In this document: in pieces, positions 1 to 14,427 of the stretch
Numbering within the stretch: the stretch's first letter is position 1
How the letters are laid out: each line of letters starts with the position of its first letter
Assembly (NCBI GenBank): GCA_016987375.1
Contig: PJRA01000524.1
Location: forward strand, 1,623,629 to 1,687,628
Source of the DNA: Brachionus koreanus
Taxonomy: Eukaryota > Rotifera > Eurotatoria > Ploima > Brachionidae
Length of the DNA stretch: 64,000 bases
Reading direction: 5' to 3'
Position numbers and translations under genes: made by a program
The notes under the pieces: model-generated
The model's database searches: none
What the model was told of the DNA's origin: nothing
Seen by the model: only the letters and a program-made list of their open reading frames with translations

Positions 1-49
1 TAAGAATTATTTTAAATTAATTATAAAAAAAAATCAAATTTTTAAAAAG

Positions 50-3000
50 GTCAAACATGGAATCATGGCTTAGCACCATATAAATCAAATGTAAAATACC
101 AAATCATGTTTGAAGGTATTGCGGGTTCTAGTTTTACCGGAGATATTGTAAATTAATTAATTGTCAATAATTGAAATTCTTATCAAAAATATTCTAAAGG
201 CTCTAGATGATCTGGAGATTAGGTCCGAATCATGTCAAGTTCAGCCAGGCAATGCTCTGCCTCAAATTCAAACATCAAGATTTGCTGATTGCGGTTTTGA
301 AGACACTCTCTGCTTTTGGCAAAATGAATTGGTTGGAACTCAATTCAATTGGACACTGCACAAAGGCTCAACTTCTTCTGTCGATACAGGCCCTCAAAGC
401 GGCGCATTGTCAACAGAAGGCTATATTTACATAGAAACATCTCTCACTTCTAAAAGTACTTAAATATTTTCAAAAAATAAAAGCTAACTAAAATTTTAAA
501 TAAAAAAAGATGATTTAGCAAGATTGATTAGTCCGGTAATTACTAAACCAAACTCTGAAGGATACTGTCTGACATTTTATTATCACATGTTTGGTAATAA
601 TTCTAGTTTAAAGCTTTAATTTTTTTGAAAAAAAATTTATCTTTTAAAGGTGTTGATATAAATACTTTACAATTTAGTTTGGTTAGAAATAACAACTTTA
701 AAAATGAGACAACTATTTTTAAGAAAATTGGTGCTCAATTGGACAAATGGCTTGTTGCTCATGTTAGACTGGACAATGCAGATATTAACTATGATTTTAG
801 ATTGGCCATTGATGGAATTGCTGGGTCTAGTTTCCGTGGAGACATTTCTGTTGACGAAAGTAAAAATATTACTTAAATGAATAAAAAAAATGAATCAAAT
901 TTTATTTAAGTTTCACTAAACATTGGTCAATGTCCACCATCTCGAGTATGCGATTTTGAAACAGATTTATGCAGTAATTTAAAAAAAATATATTATTAAA
1001 AAATTTTATTTTATTAAATTTTGTTTAAAAGATTGGATAAGTGATACAACTGGTGATTTCAATTGGGCTAGATCAAGTGGCTCAACTAATAGCAGTTATA
1101 CTGGACCTTCATTCGACCAGTTATTTGATAAAATTTTTTATCTTTAAATATCTAATTTTAATTTTTTTTAGCACAACATTATCAGCAAATGGTCATTATA
1201 TTTATATAGAAACTTCATATCCACAAACAACTGGTCAAAAAGCACGTATCATAAGTCCTACCTATCCAAGAGCAATTTTGGGTGACTGCTTCAAATTTTG
1301 GTATCATCTTTATGGATCAACAATTGGCACTTTGAATGTTTATTCGCGTCGAAACAATGCCTTATCTCAGCCATTGTGGTCTAGAAGTGGAAATTTTGGA
1401 GATTTTTGGCGATATGGCCATGTGACCATAGCAAGTACAGTTGATTTTCAAGTGGTTCTTGAAGGAGTGGTCGGAAGATCAATCACAGGGTAAAATTAAT
1501 CATAGATTTTTTAAAGTTAAAATTGAATTGCTTGTTTTGTCAGTGATATTGCTGTTGATGACATTGAAATAGAAACAGGTCCATGTGCACCAGAGGCTTT
1601 TTGCGATTTTGAAGATGGCTTTTGCGGATTTTATAACACAAAAGAGGGTGATAATTTCGATTGGTTGAGAGGAAAAGGACAAATATATTCAGTAACAGGA
1701 CCTACTGTAGATCATACCACTCAAACTCAATTGGGATACTATGCGTATATAAATCCGATTCCACCACAAAAATATAATGACACTGCTTGGCTTATAAGTG
1801 AAATTCTATTCTCTCCTAATTCAGGTTGTCTTAATTTCTATTACAATTTGAACGGTTTGAACATTGGAGAGTTGAATATTTACAGACGACTGGCTGAATC
1901 ACCTATGGAAAAAATTTGGAATATTTCAGTAATTAAAATTTTTTTCTATTTTATTTTTTGGTTTCAAATTTAAAAATTTTAAAAGGGAAATTTGGGCAAT
2001 AAATGGATATTAGGTCAAGTAACAATACCAAGCAATGCAAAATATTTTGATTTAGTGTTTGAGGCAACTATTGGAAATGGGTATCTTGGAAATATTGCTT
2101 TGGATGATGTTGAATTTGTAAACGATGGAACATGTGAATACTTTAACTCGACCACAACACAAAAGCCTACAACAACTGAACCTAAACCATTTGAATTGCA
2201 ATGCGATTTTGAAAATAGTTTTTGTGATTGGTCTAATGATCCATCAATAGGTGCTCAATGGCGACGACAAAATGGTCTTAACGCGAAATTCGGCCAAGCA
2301 CCATTAACTGACGTGACTCTGCAAAATTCATATGGTTACTATGCATACATAGATTCAAATTACAATAGTCAATTATCAACTGCTGTATTAAGATCTCCCG
2401 TTCTCAATAAGATTCAAGATACATGTCTAGAATTCTGGTATCAATTAAATGGCCCGATTAATTCAGGCTTAACAATTGCGCTTAGAGATGCAATTAATAG
2501 AACAGAGTTGTGGAAAAGACTGGGAAATGTTGCCGATACGTGGAGTCATGCTTACGTTAGAGTGCCTAGTAATTTGACTTTAAATAAATGGATTGAATTT
2601 GAAGGTGATATGTCTAACATTTATGATGGTTATGTTGCTATTGATGAAGTAAAATTGATTATAGGCGATTGTCCTGCAACACAATTTTGTGATTTTGAAA
2701 CTGATGATATTTGTGGTTATCAACAAGATGTCACTGCTGACTTTAAATGGACTAGAAATAAAATTGGAACAAGTAGTGTTTCAACAGGTCCTTCATTTGA
2801 TCACACATATTTGACCCCCGTTGGACATTACATGTACATTGAAACTTCATCGCCACAAAAACAAGGCGATAAAGCGCGACTAATTTCGCCTAAAGTTGCC
2901 AAAACACCCAGTGGAGTTTGTCTGAACTTTTGGTATCATGCCTATGGAGCAACAGTAGATACTTTGAATGTATATACGAGAAAACGTGATCAATTGTCAA

Positions 3001-6000
3001 TTGAACCAATATGGTCAATTAGCAAAAACCAAGGCAATCAATGGAGAACTACAAGTGTTACCATAAAAGAAATTGAAGACTATGAAGTATTAATTTTAAT
3101 AATTGATGCATTTTTAAGAGATTAAAGATTAGCATTTTAACTCTAGAAGTCTTTTTAGCATAAATTTTAAATTAAACTTTGGGCTTTTTTATTATGAAAT
3201 TTTTGGCTTATTTAAATCAAGTACACAAATTTTAAGTTTAATACCATAATTTTATTAAAGAAACCACAAATATAAAAATTGATTTTTTATTATTACACAA
3301 TGTTTTTTTAACCCATAAAAATTAGGTTTTTTTAATACTAACCATGAGAACAAGTTAATCAAATCAATCTTCTCTTTGTCATTTTGCCTCTATAAGCTTA
3401 AATTAATGTGTGTACGTTTATTTTACATTTTTCTTACAATTAAAAAAATGAATTTTTTCAAAATTCAGATTATAAGCAACTTTGAAAAATTTTTTTCAAT
3501 CTTGTTCTAATTTTTTCCAATTTTAGATTGTATTTGAAGGCATAGTTGGTTCATCATACTCGGGTGACATAGCCATAGATGATATATTCATTGATACACG
3601 TGGAGAATGCAGAAATCCAGTTCAATGTTCATTTGAAGATTCGTTGTGCAACTGGCAAGGAGAATCAACCAATCCATTCAATCTATTGCGAATAACAGGC
3701 CAACAATTAGGTCAGTTATATCCACAGACTAGTATTAAAGTAGACACTACACTTAATAGCGGATACGGTCATTTCTTATGGATGAACTCAGGCTATGACA
3801 ATAAAGTTATTAATAAAACGTCAAGAATATTTTCTGAAACAGTCATTGCCAAAAATTACTTAAAAGGCTCGTGTCTAAGTCTATACTATATTATGAACGG
3901 TAAATCTAACTCTGGCAGCTTGAATATATTAACAAAAGTATATCCGAATCAAACTCTGACAGATCAAATGACAATTACACCTAGCATGAGTTCAGATTGG
4001 CAAAGAGCACTAATTCAATTACCTAAAGATGGTATCAATTACGAAATTTATCTTGAGAGCACATTTTCGGGCAAACCTTTGGACATGGCTATTGATGATG
4101 TAAATTTGTATGACAAGAACTGTAGTGATATAATCGACGATCCATTTAATCCAGATCCAAGTACCAGTTTTTTCTGCGGTGATGGAACAACCATTACATT
4201 TGCCAAGGTTTGTGATTTTAGATTCGATTGTCCCAATAGACGTGATGAACAAGTGTGCGGCGATTGTAATTTTGAAAATTCAACATGCCAATACAAAGAT
4301 GTTAGTTATGACACATTATTATGGAATAGAACAAAAGCTAGAAATTCACTTAATGGACCAAGTGTGGACAATACTCTAAAAAATCCAGATGGACACTATG
4401 TACAAGTTGATTTAAATCCAGATTCTTACAATGATTATGGATATGCTTCATTAAGACTTGGTAGAATTTTAAAACCTTGCAGTTCTAAATGTGAACTAGA
4501 GCTTTATTATCATATGTTTGGCGACTCGGATGATTTAAGCATTTATTTGTATGAAAATGGTATTTATACCTTGCTCGAAGAGTACAGCGGTGATTTTGGT
4601 GATAGATGGGTACTGGCTCGAATACAGCTAGGTAGAATAACAAGCCAATTTCAATTGGAATTTGATGGTATAAGATTTTTCTCGTATGGCAATCAAGATT
4701 TAGCCATTGATGATATCAGACTGATCAATTGTGAGTATCCAGTACCTAGAGAAAACGGTTGTCCAACTGATTACTTCCAATGTAAGTCAAAAGGATGTGT
4801 GCCGATGGTTGAACGCTGTGATTTAATAGATGACTGTGGTGACATGTCTGATGAGCTCAATTGTACAGGTTATACTCAGTGTGATTTTGAAAATGGTCTT
4901 TGTGATTGGCAGAACGACCCTGAAGCAGACATGAAATGGGAACTTATTCGCGGTGATACTCCATCATTTGCTACTGGAGCTAGTAGAGACCACACTACAG
5001 GAACATCGCTAGGTCAATACATTTATTTGGAAACAAGTGGTGCTCTCAAAGGAAACAAGGCTAGAGTTTTGTCTCCAATATTTAAATCAACTTCTAATTG
5101 TGAAGTTAAAATATTCTATCACGCTTTTGGTATTAATATTGGAGCATTGAATATTTATTCAAGAACTGGCTTTGGAAATGAAAAATTATTATTTAGTAAA
5201 GATAGAGAAGTTGGAAATTATTGGGAAAGAGCTTTTATAAGAATAAATTCAGCTGATCCGTTTCAGCTGATTATAGAAGGAGTTGTTGGTGATGGACCTT
5301 TTGGTGATTTGTGTATTGATGACATTTCGTTTGGTCCTAGTTGTGTACTTGAAACAAATGCTACATTTTCATCAGTGTCGCCTATGACCACACAAACAAC
5401 TAGTGGTAAATGCCCAACTGGCCAATTTGAGTGTAGATCAAATTCATTGTGTATACCAGATGATAAAGTATGTAATTTTGAGTCTGATTGTGATGACAAA
5501 TCAGACGAGGCTGATTGTGGAACATGCGATTTTGAGACATCATGGTGTGGATTTTACGATCAAAGTGATGATGAAGTTGTATGGAGAAGACGTCAAGCAC
5601 CATCAGTCAATTCTCAAGGTCCTCAAGTAGATCACACATTGATATCAAGCGCTCAAAAAGGTTCATTCTTAATCACCGAATTGGATCCCAATGCAGGAGT
5701 CACATGGACAAGATCTGTGCTGCTAGGTCCAAAATTTCAAGCAACAGGACCAGCATGTCGAGTTTCTCTTTGGATATTTATGGATAATTCCGATTCAAGT
5801 GCCTTGTTTTTTTACACTAACTACAGCAACACTTATGATTATTTGAGATTGGGATCAATTCAAGGTACAGGAAACAAAAATTGGTTTAAAGCTAGCTTTG
5901 ACATTGGAAAAATGCCTGCTAATTATCAATTTGAAATAATAGCCTATCCGGAATATGTTACTGATTTGGATTATTATGACATAGCCATTGATGATGTGGA

Positions 6001-9000
6001 ATTTTTAGACTGCTCACCGGATAGTTTAGTAACTGATGAAGAACTAAAATGTGATTTTGAGACTGGATTTTGCTCTTATTATAATGATGATAATAATGAT
6101 AAAAACTGGCAGCGTAAAGCTAATGAATCATCCTATTACTCGAACACCGGTCCTTTGTATGATCATACAACTGGATTTGGCTACTATGCTGTATACAAAC
6201 CAAATTATTTCAACTATAACAACGATAAAGGACGTCTTTTGTCGAGTATACAGAGACAAAATTTGAATAAGGATATATGCTTTTCGTTTTGGTATCTAAT
6301 GTTTGGCATTGAGGTCAATAGATTAAATATTTATGTGGACAAGTTCAACAGTTTAACAACTGAAAATGACTTTAATAGGGAATTAATATGGTCTAAATGG
6401 GGATCTAAGGCTCGAAAATGGTATTTGGGCAGCAAGACTGTGAATAGTGATAAACCATGGCGAATTGTAATTGAGGCTGCTTCGGGTAAGCAAATACAAT
6501 CAACTAATTAAATATTATTTTTTTTAGAAATTTAAAAAAAAATTATTTTTGGGTATGATCATTAAATTTTGATTTTAAGCTGCCATACTTAAGACGTTTT
6601 AAAATTTAGAATCAAAATTGCAAGAGCAATATTTTCACTTTAATCTGTGTAGATAAAAACTTTTTCTGCAAAGACTCGGTCTTTTGTTATTTTTAAAATT
6701 TTAAATAAATCAAACTCACAGAGATTTTTGTTTTTTGTAATATCAGATCATAAACTTAACATTTAAAAAGTGATTTCAAATAAAAATTTCTAATTTTTGT
6801 TCATTAGAATTTAATGATTTAATTTAATAATATAAAATATACTCTCTATAAAATATTTTTCCTTAAATTTAGCTTATATAATTTAGGTTTTACATCATGA
6901 ATTATTATTCATGAAAAATTAAAAGAATTTAGAAATTTTTATAGTTTAACAATAAATTTATTTTTAAGTGAAAAGTCAAATTATAAATTATAAATTGTTC
7001 AATTTAAGGTGACGGAAATCTTGGCGAAATAGCAATTGATGATATATTTACATTTGATGGTAAATGTGCAGCTCAACGAGAATGTGATTTTAATTTAGAT
7101 ACATGTGGTTTTGAAAACAAAAATTTGGGCGACACTTCTGTTGATTTGATATGGACTTTGGGAAAGCCTGTACCCGATCATTCAATATTTATTAATGGAT
7201 CGCTAGTGTATGTAGACTTAAGTTCAAGTTTAAGACAAAATAGCAAAGCTAGACTAGTTGGGCCAGAGTTAAGAACAAACAGTTATGAATGTGTTCAATT
7301 TTGGTATATATTAAGTAATTCATTCGCATCGAACGCCCTTTCACTTCAAGTTTACGAAGTTCAAAATTTTGTTCCGAACAAAAAATGGTCAAAGATGTCA
7401 ACTACATTGGCCGAATGGCGATATGGACAAGTTCAAATAGATCACTCATTTGCTTCCAATTATAATTATTCAATTATGTTCGAAGGACAAGTTCAATCTA
7501 CCACTCAATTAAACAATGCTATTATTGGAATCGATGATCTAAGTATATTAGCTGGAAAGTGTCCATCAATGTTAGACTGTAATTTCGAAGAATTTTCATT
7601 GTGTGCATGGTCACAGTCTAAAAACGATAAGTTAGACTGGCTATTAAATCAAGGTGAAACTGATTCATTTGACACTGGTCCACAAATAGACTCTACTTTG
7701 GGAACTGATGAAGGTGTTTATTTATTTTTAGAATCTAGCTCACCTGCTAAATTAGATGACAATGCTATTTTGTACAGTGATTATGTAGACCCGGTTGCTA
7801 ATGGTTGTTTTGGTTTGTGGTATTTTATGCATGGACTTGATGTTTATAAATTGAATATTTATATGAACGATTCAATTGGAAACAACAAAACATTGGCAGT
7901 CATAACCGGAGAACAAGGCTACGCATGGCAGCATATTTTAATCAATGTAACTAGCTCAAGCGAGTTCAGGATTTATTTAGAGGGAATAATTGGAAATGGA
8001 TATAGAGGCGACATAGCTTTAGATGATTTATCATATTCGACAAGTGCTTGTGGAGCAGCAACATCAGTTAGTGTTTCAACAAGATCAACTACTATCACCT
8101 ATCCAGCCAATCCAGTCGATTGTAACTTTGATCAAAATAGCACGTGCTATTGGACCAATGATGCTCAGGCCGATATTAACTGGCAGACAAACAAAGGAAG
8201 AACTCAGACATTTTTAACTGGACCATCAGCTGATCACACTACAGACACAGAATTTGGCTATTACCTTTATTTAGAAAGTTCACCGCCTGCACAAGCCAAC
8301 AACACAGCTCGTTTGATTAGTCCTTATTTTTCAATGAGCAGTACTGGTGGTTGTTTGAAATTTTTCTATCACATGTTTGGCAGAGACATAAACAAATTGA
8401 ATATTTATTCGCAATTGGCAACTGATGTTAATTTTGGTAAAGCTGTATGGCAAAAACAAGGCAATCAAGGCGACAAATGGTTTTTGGGACAAGTTTATTT
8501 GGAAAGAAAGAGTTCATTTACAAAAACAAGATTTATTTTTGAAGCTTTAGTAGGCTCAGGTGCTCTTGGTGACATAGCTATTGATGATATTGGATACAAT
8601 GATGGTGAATGTCCAATAACAAATACATGTGATTTTGAATCGGTTGATTTGTGTGGTTACAAAAATGATTTGAACGCAAAGATTCAATGGAATAGAGTTC
8701 AAGGAAAAAATGAAGATTTAGATCATAGCTATGGATCTGAAATAGGGCATTATATTGTTGCCAAATCAATAACACCTCATCTATTAAATCGTATGGCAAG
8801 ATTTTTGTCTCCAGTTTATCCAGCAACAACACTATGCGTTAATTTTTGGTACAAGACTCGAGGAGATATTCAATTCAACATAAGAACATATTCATTTGGA
8901 AATTATAACAACAAAGTTCTGTTTAGTGCAAAAGGAGACCGTGGAAAAGAATGGTCTTTGGGTCGAGCAACATTGTCTTATTCAGCACCATATCAAATTG

Positions 9001-11934
9001 TTTTTGAGCTTGTAGATCAAGGTGTAAATGATGGAGAAGTATGGCTTGATGACATAGTTGTTGATTTTAAATCATGTGACCCAATAGCTTCGTGCACATT
9101 TGAAGATGAAAATATATGTGGTTATAGTTTTGTGAGAGGAAATGACTTTAATTGGGTTATTTTGAATGGAGAACTTGGTTTAACTTTGACCCAATGGGAC
9201 ATACCATCATTTGATCATACTTTAGGAACAGCATTTGGCTCATTTTTGTTCTTGGACACAAATGGAAAGCCTGCCGGTCTCAAAGCTCAAATAGAATCAG
9301 AAGTTTTGAACGAAAATATTGGCAAACAATGTTTACAATTCTATTTTAAAACCAACCAAAATAATAAAGCTTTGCTAAAAATAAACACTAAAGAAAAACC
9401 AAGCGGTCAAATTAACCAGTTGTTTACATTACCATCTAATTTGTTTAGTGATTCCTGGTTAGCAAGAGAAGTTCAATTGGAAAACTCTATTAATCCTTAC
9501 AGTTTGATATTTGAGGGCATAACTGGACAAAACCCTAATAATGCATCGGGTCAACTAGCAATTGATGATATCAAACTTTACAATGGAGAATGTCAAGGTC
9601 CTGTTGGACAATTTGATTGTGGAAATGGTCAATTTATTGACTCTAATTTGGTTTGTGATTTTAAAAGTGATTGTTCAAATGGACAAGATGAGAAAAATTG
9701 TGGAAGTTGTACATTTGAAAATGACGATTTATGTGGATGGGTTGACAAAAGCTCTGGTAGTTTCAAATGGATTAGAGCTAGAAATCAAACAACTATTTCA
9801 AATATTGGTCCCAATGTTGACCATACATTTAACAATCAATCTGGCTACTATATGGCTGTTACTACCAATAATGGATTTTTTAACCAACCGGCAAGTTTTT
9901 ACTCTCCTATTTTGCCATTTGCCAGTTCAACATGTCAGATTAAATTTTGGTCCCGAATTGATAGCTATTCGGCATCACTAGATGCTTCTCTTTGGCTAAA
10001 TGATGAAAAGAAGGTTAAAATATTTAGAAAGAAAACTCCTTTAAATTCACAACCACTAGTTACATGGGTTCAAGATGTCATTCATCTCGGCAGTGTTTCA
10101 ACTAAGTTTCAGGTTATTTTTGAAGGTGAACGAAGCTTCTCTTCGTTTGGTTTTGTTGTTATTGATGACATTAGCTTTGAAAATTGTTCTCTGCCTTTCC
10201 CAAGCGGTTCTTGTTCATCAAGTGAATTTAAATGCAAGAGGGGCAATTGTGTCTCAATGGACAACACATGTGATTTTGTCGATGATTGTGGTGACTATTC
10301 AGATGAAATTTTGCCTATTTGTGCATCCTATCACAAGTAATTAATTTAATTAGAAAAGAATATTTTAAATTCTATTTTTTTATTTGAAAAGATGCACTTT
10401 TGACCATTCTCTATGTGATTGGACTATCGATTCTAGCTTATCAACAAAATGGAAACGATACAGTGGACCATCGCCTTCATCCAAAACTGGGCCTACCAGA
10501 GGTAAAACTAAAATTTAATAAAAATTTTATTTAAAAAAAAATCTATTTCTAGATCACACCACTGGAACTGAAGCTGGTTCATATCTTTATCTAGAATCTT
10601 ATGGAAATATAAACAAAATAGCGCGTGTTTACAGTCGAACTTATATTCCAGTTCAAAATCAAGAATGCAAATTTTTGTTCTATTCACACATGTTCGGGGT
10701 AAATCATGCTTTTTTGCTATTTTATATTGAAAATTTTAAACAAATTTTAAATTAAGTCAACTATGGGATCGATGACAGTTTATTTAAGAAATTATTTGAA
10801 CTATGATGACTGGACTGTATTATGGTGAGAACTTTTTTCTTTGTTAAAGAAAAAAAAATACATTTAAAAAAAAAGGAATAAAACCGGAAACCAAGGTGAT
10901 GTATGGAAACGTAACCTAATCACAATTAGTACTAATAAACCGTTTCAAGTTAGTTAATTTTTATTTTCAATTTTATTTCTTGTTTGAAACAAATAAAATT
11001 AAAAAAAATTGTTTTTTAAAGATTATTATTGATGGCCGAGTAGGACTTGGCTCCGAATCTGACATAGCAATTGATGTAAGAAAATAAAAAACAATTATTA
11101 CGCTATACTATTTTTATAAATTTGCGTTTTAGGACACTTCCTTTAGTCCAGGATGTCAACCATCATTTGATCAATTGCCTTTTAAGAATGAGACGATTTC
11201 GACACACATGTCAACATTAAATAGTCAAAGCTCTACAAGTGGTGGTCAATCTCCGTCACAACAGTCTGGTTCAACACAAAAACCTCCAACAGGTCAAACA
11301 AATACTAATAAACCGGATCGAACTTCCATTCCAGGATGTTCACCAGACTTTTGTCTCAATGGGGGAAGTTGTTTTTATTCAATTGATCTCGGTTTTGGAT
11401 GTAAATGCTTACAAGGTTTTGGTGGAGTTAACTGTGGTGAGAAACTTAAAAGTTCTTCAGAAAATAATGACACAGGACTCATCGTGGGAATATTAATACC
11501 TGGATTGATAATAGCTTTGTTTATGGGTTTTGTTATTTACAGATACCAAAAGTTGAATAATTTCAAAGATATTTTCAAGTTTATTTTACCTGAATATTTT
11601 ATTTCTCATTTATATTAATTTATTTTTCTAATTAGTTTCAAAGTAATGCCATCTCCTTTATTAAATGATGACCAAAATGGCAACGATTCTCTTGCTATAG
11701 CAAATCCAATTTTTGATATTAATGTAAATCTTTAAAAAAATTAATTTTTTTATTGTTTTAAAACACTAAATTTTAAATATTTTATTTTTAAGGACGACGA
11801 AGAAGAGATTTTACCGAGAGTAAAAATCTAATGTTTAAATATTCAGAAAAATTAATTAATTTTTTTTTTTAAAGAAAAAGAACAAAAAGAAAAACAAAAC
11901 CTATGCAACTATGAATAATATTGAATTGAATTAA
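50..11934 (+). CDS. Multi-MAM / LDLa / EGF transmembrane protein, 5' end missing
   Basis: About 3,319 residues lie in the window and the N-terminus is outside it. Exons: 50-147, 200-455, 510-593, 650-859, 911-973, 1032-1119, 1172-1489, 1544-1928, 1986-3086, 3527-6485, 7009-10336, 10392-10501, 10553-10698, 10757-10824, 10876-10948, 11022-11075, 11133-11578, 11636-11723, 11793-11819, 11875-11934; every join has GT-AG ends and keeps frame. There are 18 MAM domains (first one partial), recognised by Cys-x-Phe-Glu starts near 288, 950, 1600, 2200, 2690, 3625, 4266, 4882, 5524, 6050, 7084, 7577, 8120, 8628, 9093, 9706 and 10392, and by G-D-I-A-I-D-D endings. Five LDLa modules lie near 4173, 4761, 5413, 9613 and 10211. 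Then follow a Ser/Thr/Gln-rich linker, one EGF (about 11335-11437), one membrane span (about 11480-11545) and a tail of about 65 residues with NPIF and an acidic then lysine-rich end. The layout resembles MALRD1 (Diet1)-type proteins, so a surface or endocytic role is likely but unproven. The big exons hold many domains without introns. Confidence -1.
3087..3526 (+). other. Long intron of the MAM protein gene
   Basis: This 440-bp intron separates the two halves of one MAM domain. It is AT-rich with homopolymer runs. I see no open frame or repeat in it. Confidence -1.
6486..7008 (+). other. Long intron of the MAM protein gene
   Basis: This 523-bp intron joins ...AAS-G to [12 protein letters not shown]. 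Near 6551-6592 it carries a short stretch (tatgatcattaaa...) that resembles the MITE-A terminal repeat found at 22972 and 56216, possibly an old fragment. Nothing else is recognisable. Confidence -1.
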
Positions 11935-14427
11935 AAAAAATTTTAAAAACTTTGCAAAAATTATTATTTTTTTTATTATTTTAATTTAGTAAAAACTTTT
12001 TCAACTAATAAATTAATTTAAATTATTTTTATAATTTTAAAATTTTAATGCTTAAAAAGTCATCACAATATTTTTACTTTAGTCAATCCAAAAAAATATC
12101 AAATATAAATTAAGGTTGTTTGAAAGAAAAAAGGTAACTAGCAAAAAGTATTTGTTAGCTTTAAATAAATATTTTAATTCAGTTAACCAGTAATCTCATA
12201 AAAAAATACTTTTATAAATATAGAATAATCACTGTACTACTTTCAATAATAAGTTTTAATAAGTTTTAAGTTTTTATTATTTATTTGTATTTTCTTTGTT
12301 GAACTAGAGCTCCTTCTGATTTAAAAAAAATTAAAAATTTCATCAATTTTTATTATAGAGACATAATCTGATAATCTTATATTACTGAAATTGATAAATT
12401 TATTGCTTAATATTTTCCTTCATAAATGGAAGGTAATAAATTGACAATTGAATAACCCGTTTATATGTTATGAAAAATTTAGAGATTCGGCCTTTTTTAT
12501 GATAGATCTCTAGAAAAAAAAGCAAAAAATTAATTTTTCTATTTTTGATCTCAATAAGATCTTTGATTAATTTATACTGGAAAAAAATATCTTAGGTTTT
12601 CTTAATTAAATTTCAAAAGAGAATGAAACCTTGGACTGCATACAACTCAGCGTGTCAATAAACTGATTGTTAAAAATAGATTGTGTAACCTTCTTAAAAA
12701 AAGAATTGAAAAGCTGAAGAGGAATTTGTTCATTATTTTTTTAAAAAAATATTATTTAATACTTTCTATTAAAGTTTAAAAATTCAATTATTAAAAATAA
12801 TGTTAGAATTTTTTTTTCATATGATGATGAAAAATAAAAAGCAAATACGCAAAATTTAAACTGATTTTCATTATTGAAAAATGTTTTAAATTAAATAGTT
12901 TTTAATAGTCTTTTGAAATTTTTAAATGTTTTTGTGAAATGAAAATGTGGAAAAACCCTAAGCAAAAATTTCTAAATTAATTTAACTTCGCAGTTTTTTT
13001 TTTATAAAATATTTATTAAAAATAGAATTTATTAGTCATGTTAATTTCAACAAGATCCATCAATTCAATATAAAAATAATAAGCATAAAACATATTCTTA
13101 CATTATTATTTTCAAATTTAACCAATTATGAGAAATGCAGCCAGAATAATTTAATTATTAAAAAAAAAAGTATCTCATAAATACTTATTTAATAGCGAAA
13201 ATATTGCTACGTCATTTAAATGAAGCTTCTAGCGTATAAATTTAAGCTTATTTTTTAAATTAAAAAATAAATAAAATGCAAGTTAAATTTAAAGAAAAAA
13301 GGCTTATTTTTTAATTCCATAGATATTTTATGTAAATTTTATTCAAAATTATTTATAGCCTGTATTAGAAATAAATATTTTTTTCATTTATGGAGATAGA
13401 TTTTTGTATTAAAAAATTACTTAAAATATTTGTCCATTAATCTCATGGATACATTCAAATGAAAAAATTAAATTCTTAATGAAGCTCTGCGATCCATCAT
13501 AAGTTATTTTGATAAGCTAGCTTCATGAGCTATTTACAAAAGCGTTTCAACACGCCCATGTTTTAGCTATTTAATGATGTAAGCAAAATAAATATTCTAA
13601 TTTAAGATCTTTTTCTATTTTTCTCTTAAAATCAATTATATAAACTTGGTTTATTATTTGTAGCGTGTTGTAAAATGATTTGAATGCTGACAAACAATAC
13701 CGAAATAAAACTCAATGTAAGAAAAGAGACCGAGCATTCTTTTAATAGTTTAGAAATAAAAAAAAAGTAATATCTTCAATTTGTCCATTTTAAATTAGTT
13801 CTTAAGTTTATAAATATTTTTCTAGATGAAATAATAAAGAGTCTAGATAATTTATTTAAATTAAATTTTTGTTATGTTCAAATATTGCATTCTTTTGTAA
13901 TTCATCGTTATTTTAAGACACATTCATTTCAAAAATATTTAAGATTTTTTTCAAACTTTTCATATTATGAAAAATTTAACTCGTATTTTGGTGCATAATA
14001 TTCTAATTCTACTCAATTATAATTGTTTTAGCGTTATTTCAACAAAAAAAACTTTAAAAAACTAAAAAGATAGCTTGAAGAGAAATCAGCATTTTGAGAT
14101 AAAATTTTTGTAAAGTCAACCTTTGTACTTGATGCAAACTAAAACTTTACTATATATTGCTTATAATTAGAAATTTTTATAAAATATTCTAAATTGAAAT
14201 TGCGATCACGAACTGAGCGAAGGGTTCATGCTTTACTCTAAGATGGAGTATTTTTTATAGCTGTGCTTTACGAAGTGCGTTTTTTCTTACTTAAGTATTG
14301 AATAAATTTTAAAATTTATTTTAATTTTAATTTAATATTTTAGAAATAAACAAATAAATTTTTTAATGGAATTTTGATATTTTTTTATTCAAAAAACGTG
14401 AAACAATAAAAGTTTTATTAGACAAAA
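11935..14427. other. Intergenic spacer, no gene seen
   Basis: AT-rich sequence downstream of the MAM protein. An AATAAA at about 12007 could serve as a polyadenylation signal, but the motif is expected often by chance here. A GC-richer patch at 14198-14285 is listed separately. No coding exon is supported. Confidence -1.
14198..14285. other. GC-richer patch with short hairpins
   Basis: A stretch of clearly higher GC than its surroundings, with two short stems: GAAC...GTTC near 14209-14229 and TACTC...GAGTA near 14235-14252. It has no open frame. It could be a structured RNA, a transposon scrap or a 5' regulatory patch of the small gene at 14428. The interpretation is weak. Confidence -1.
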
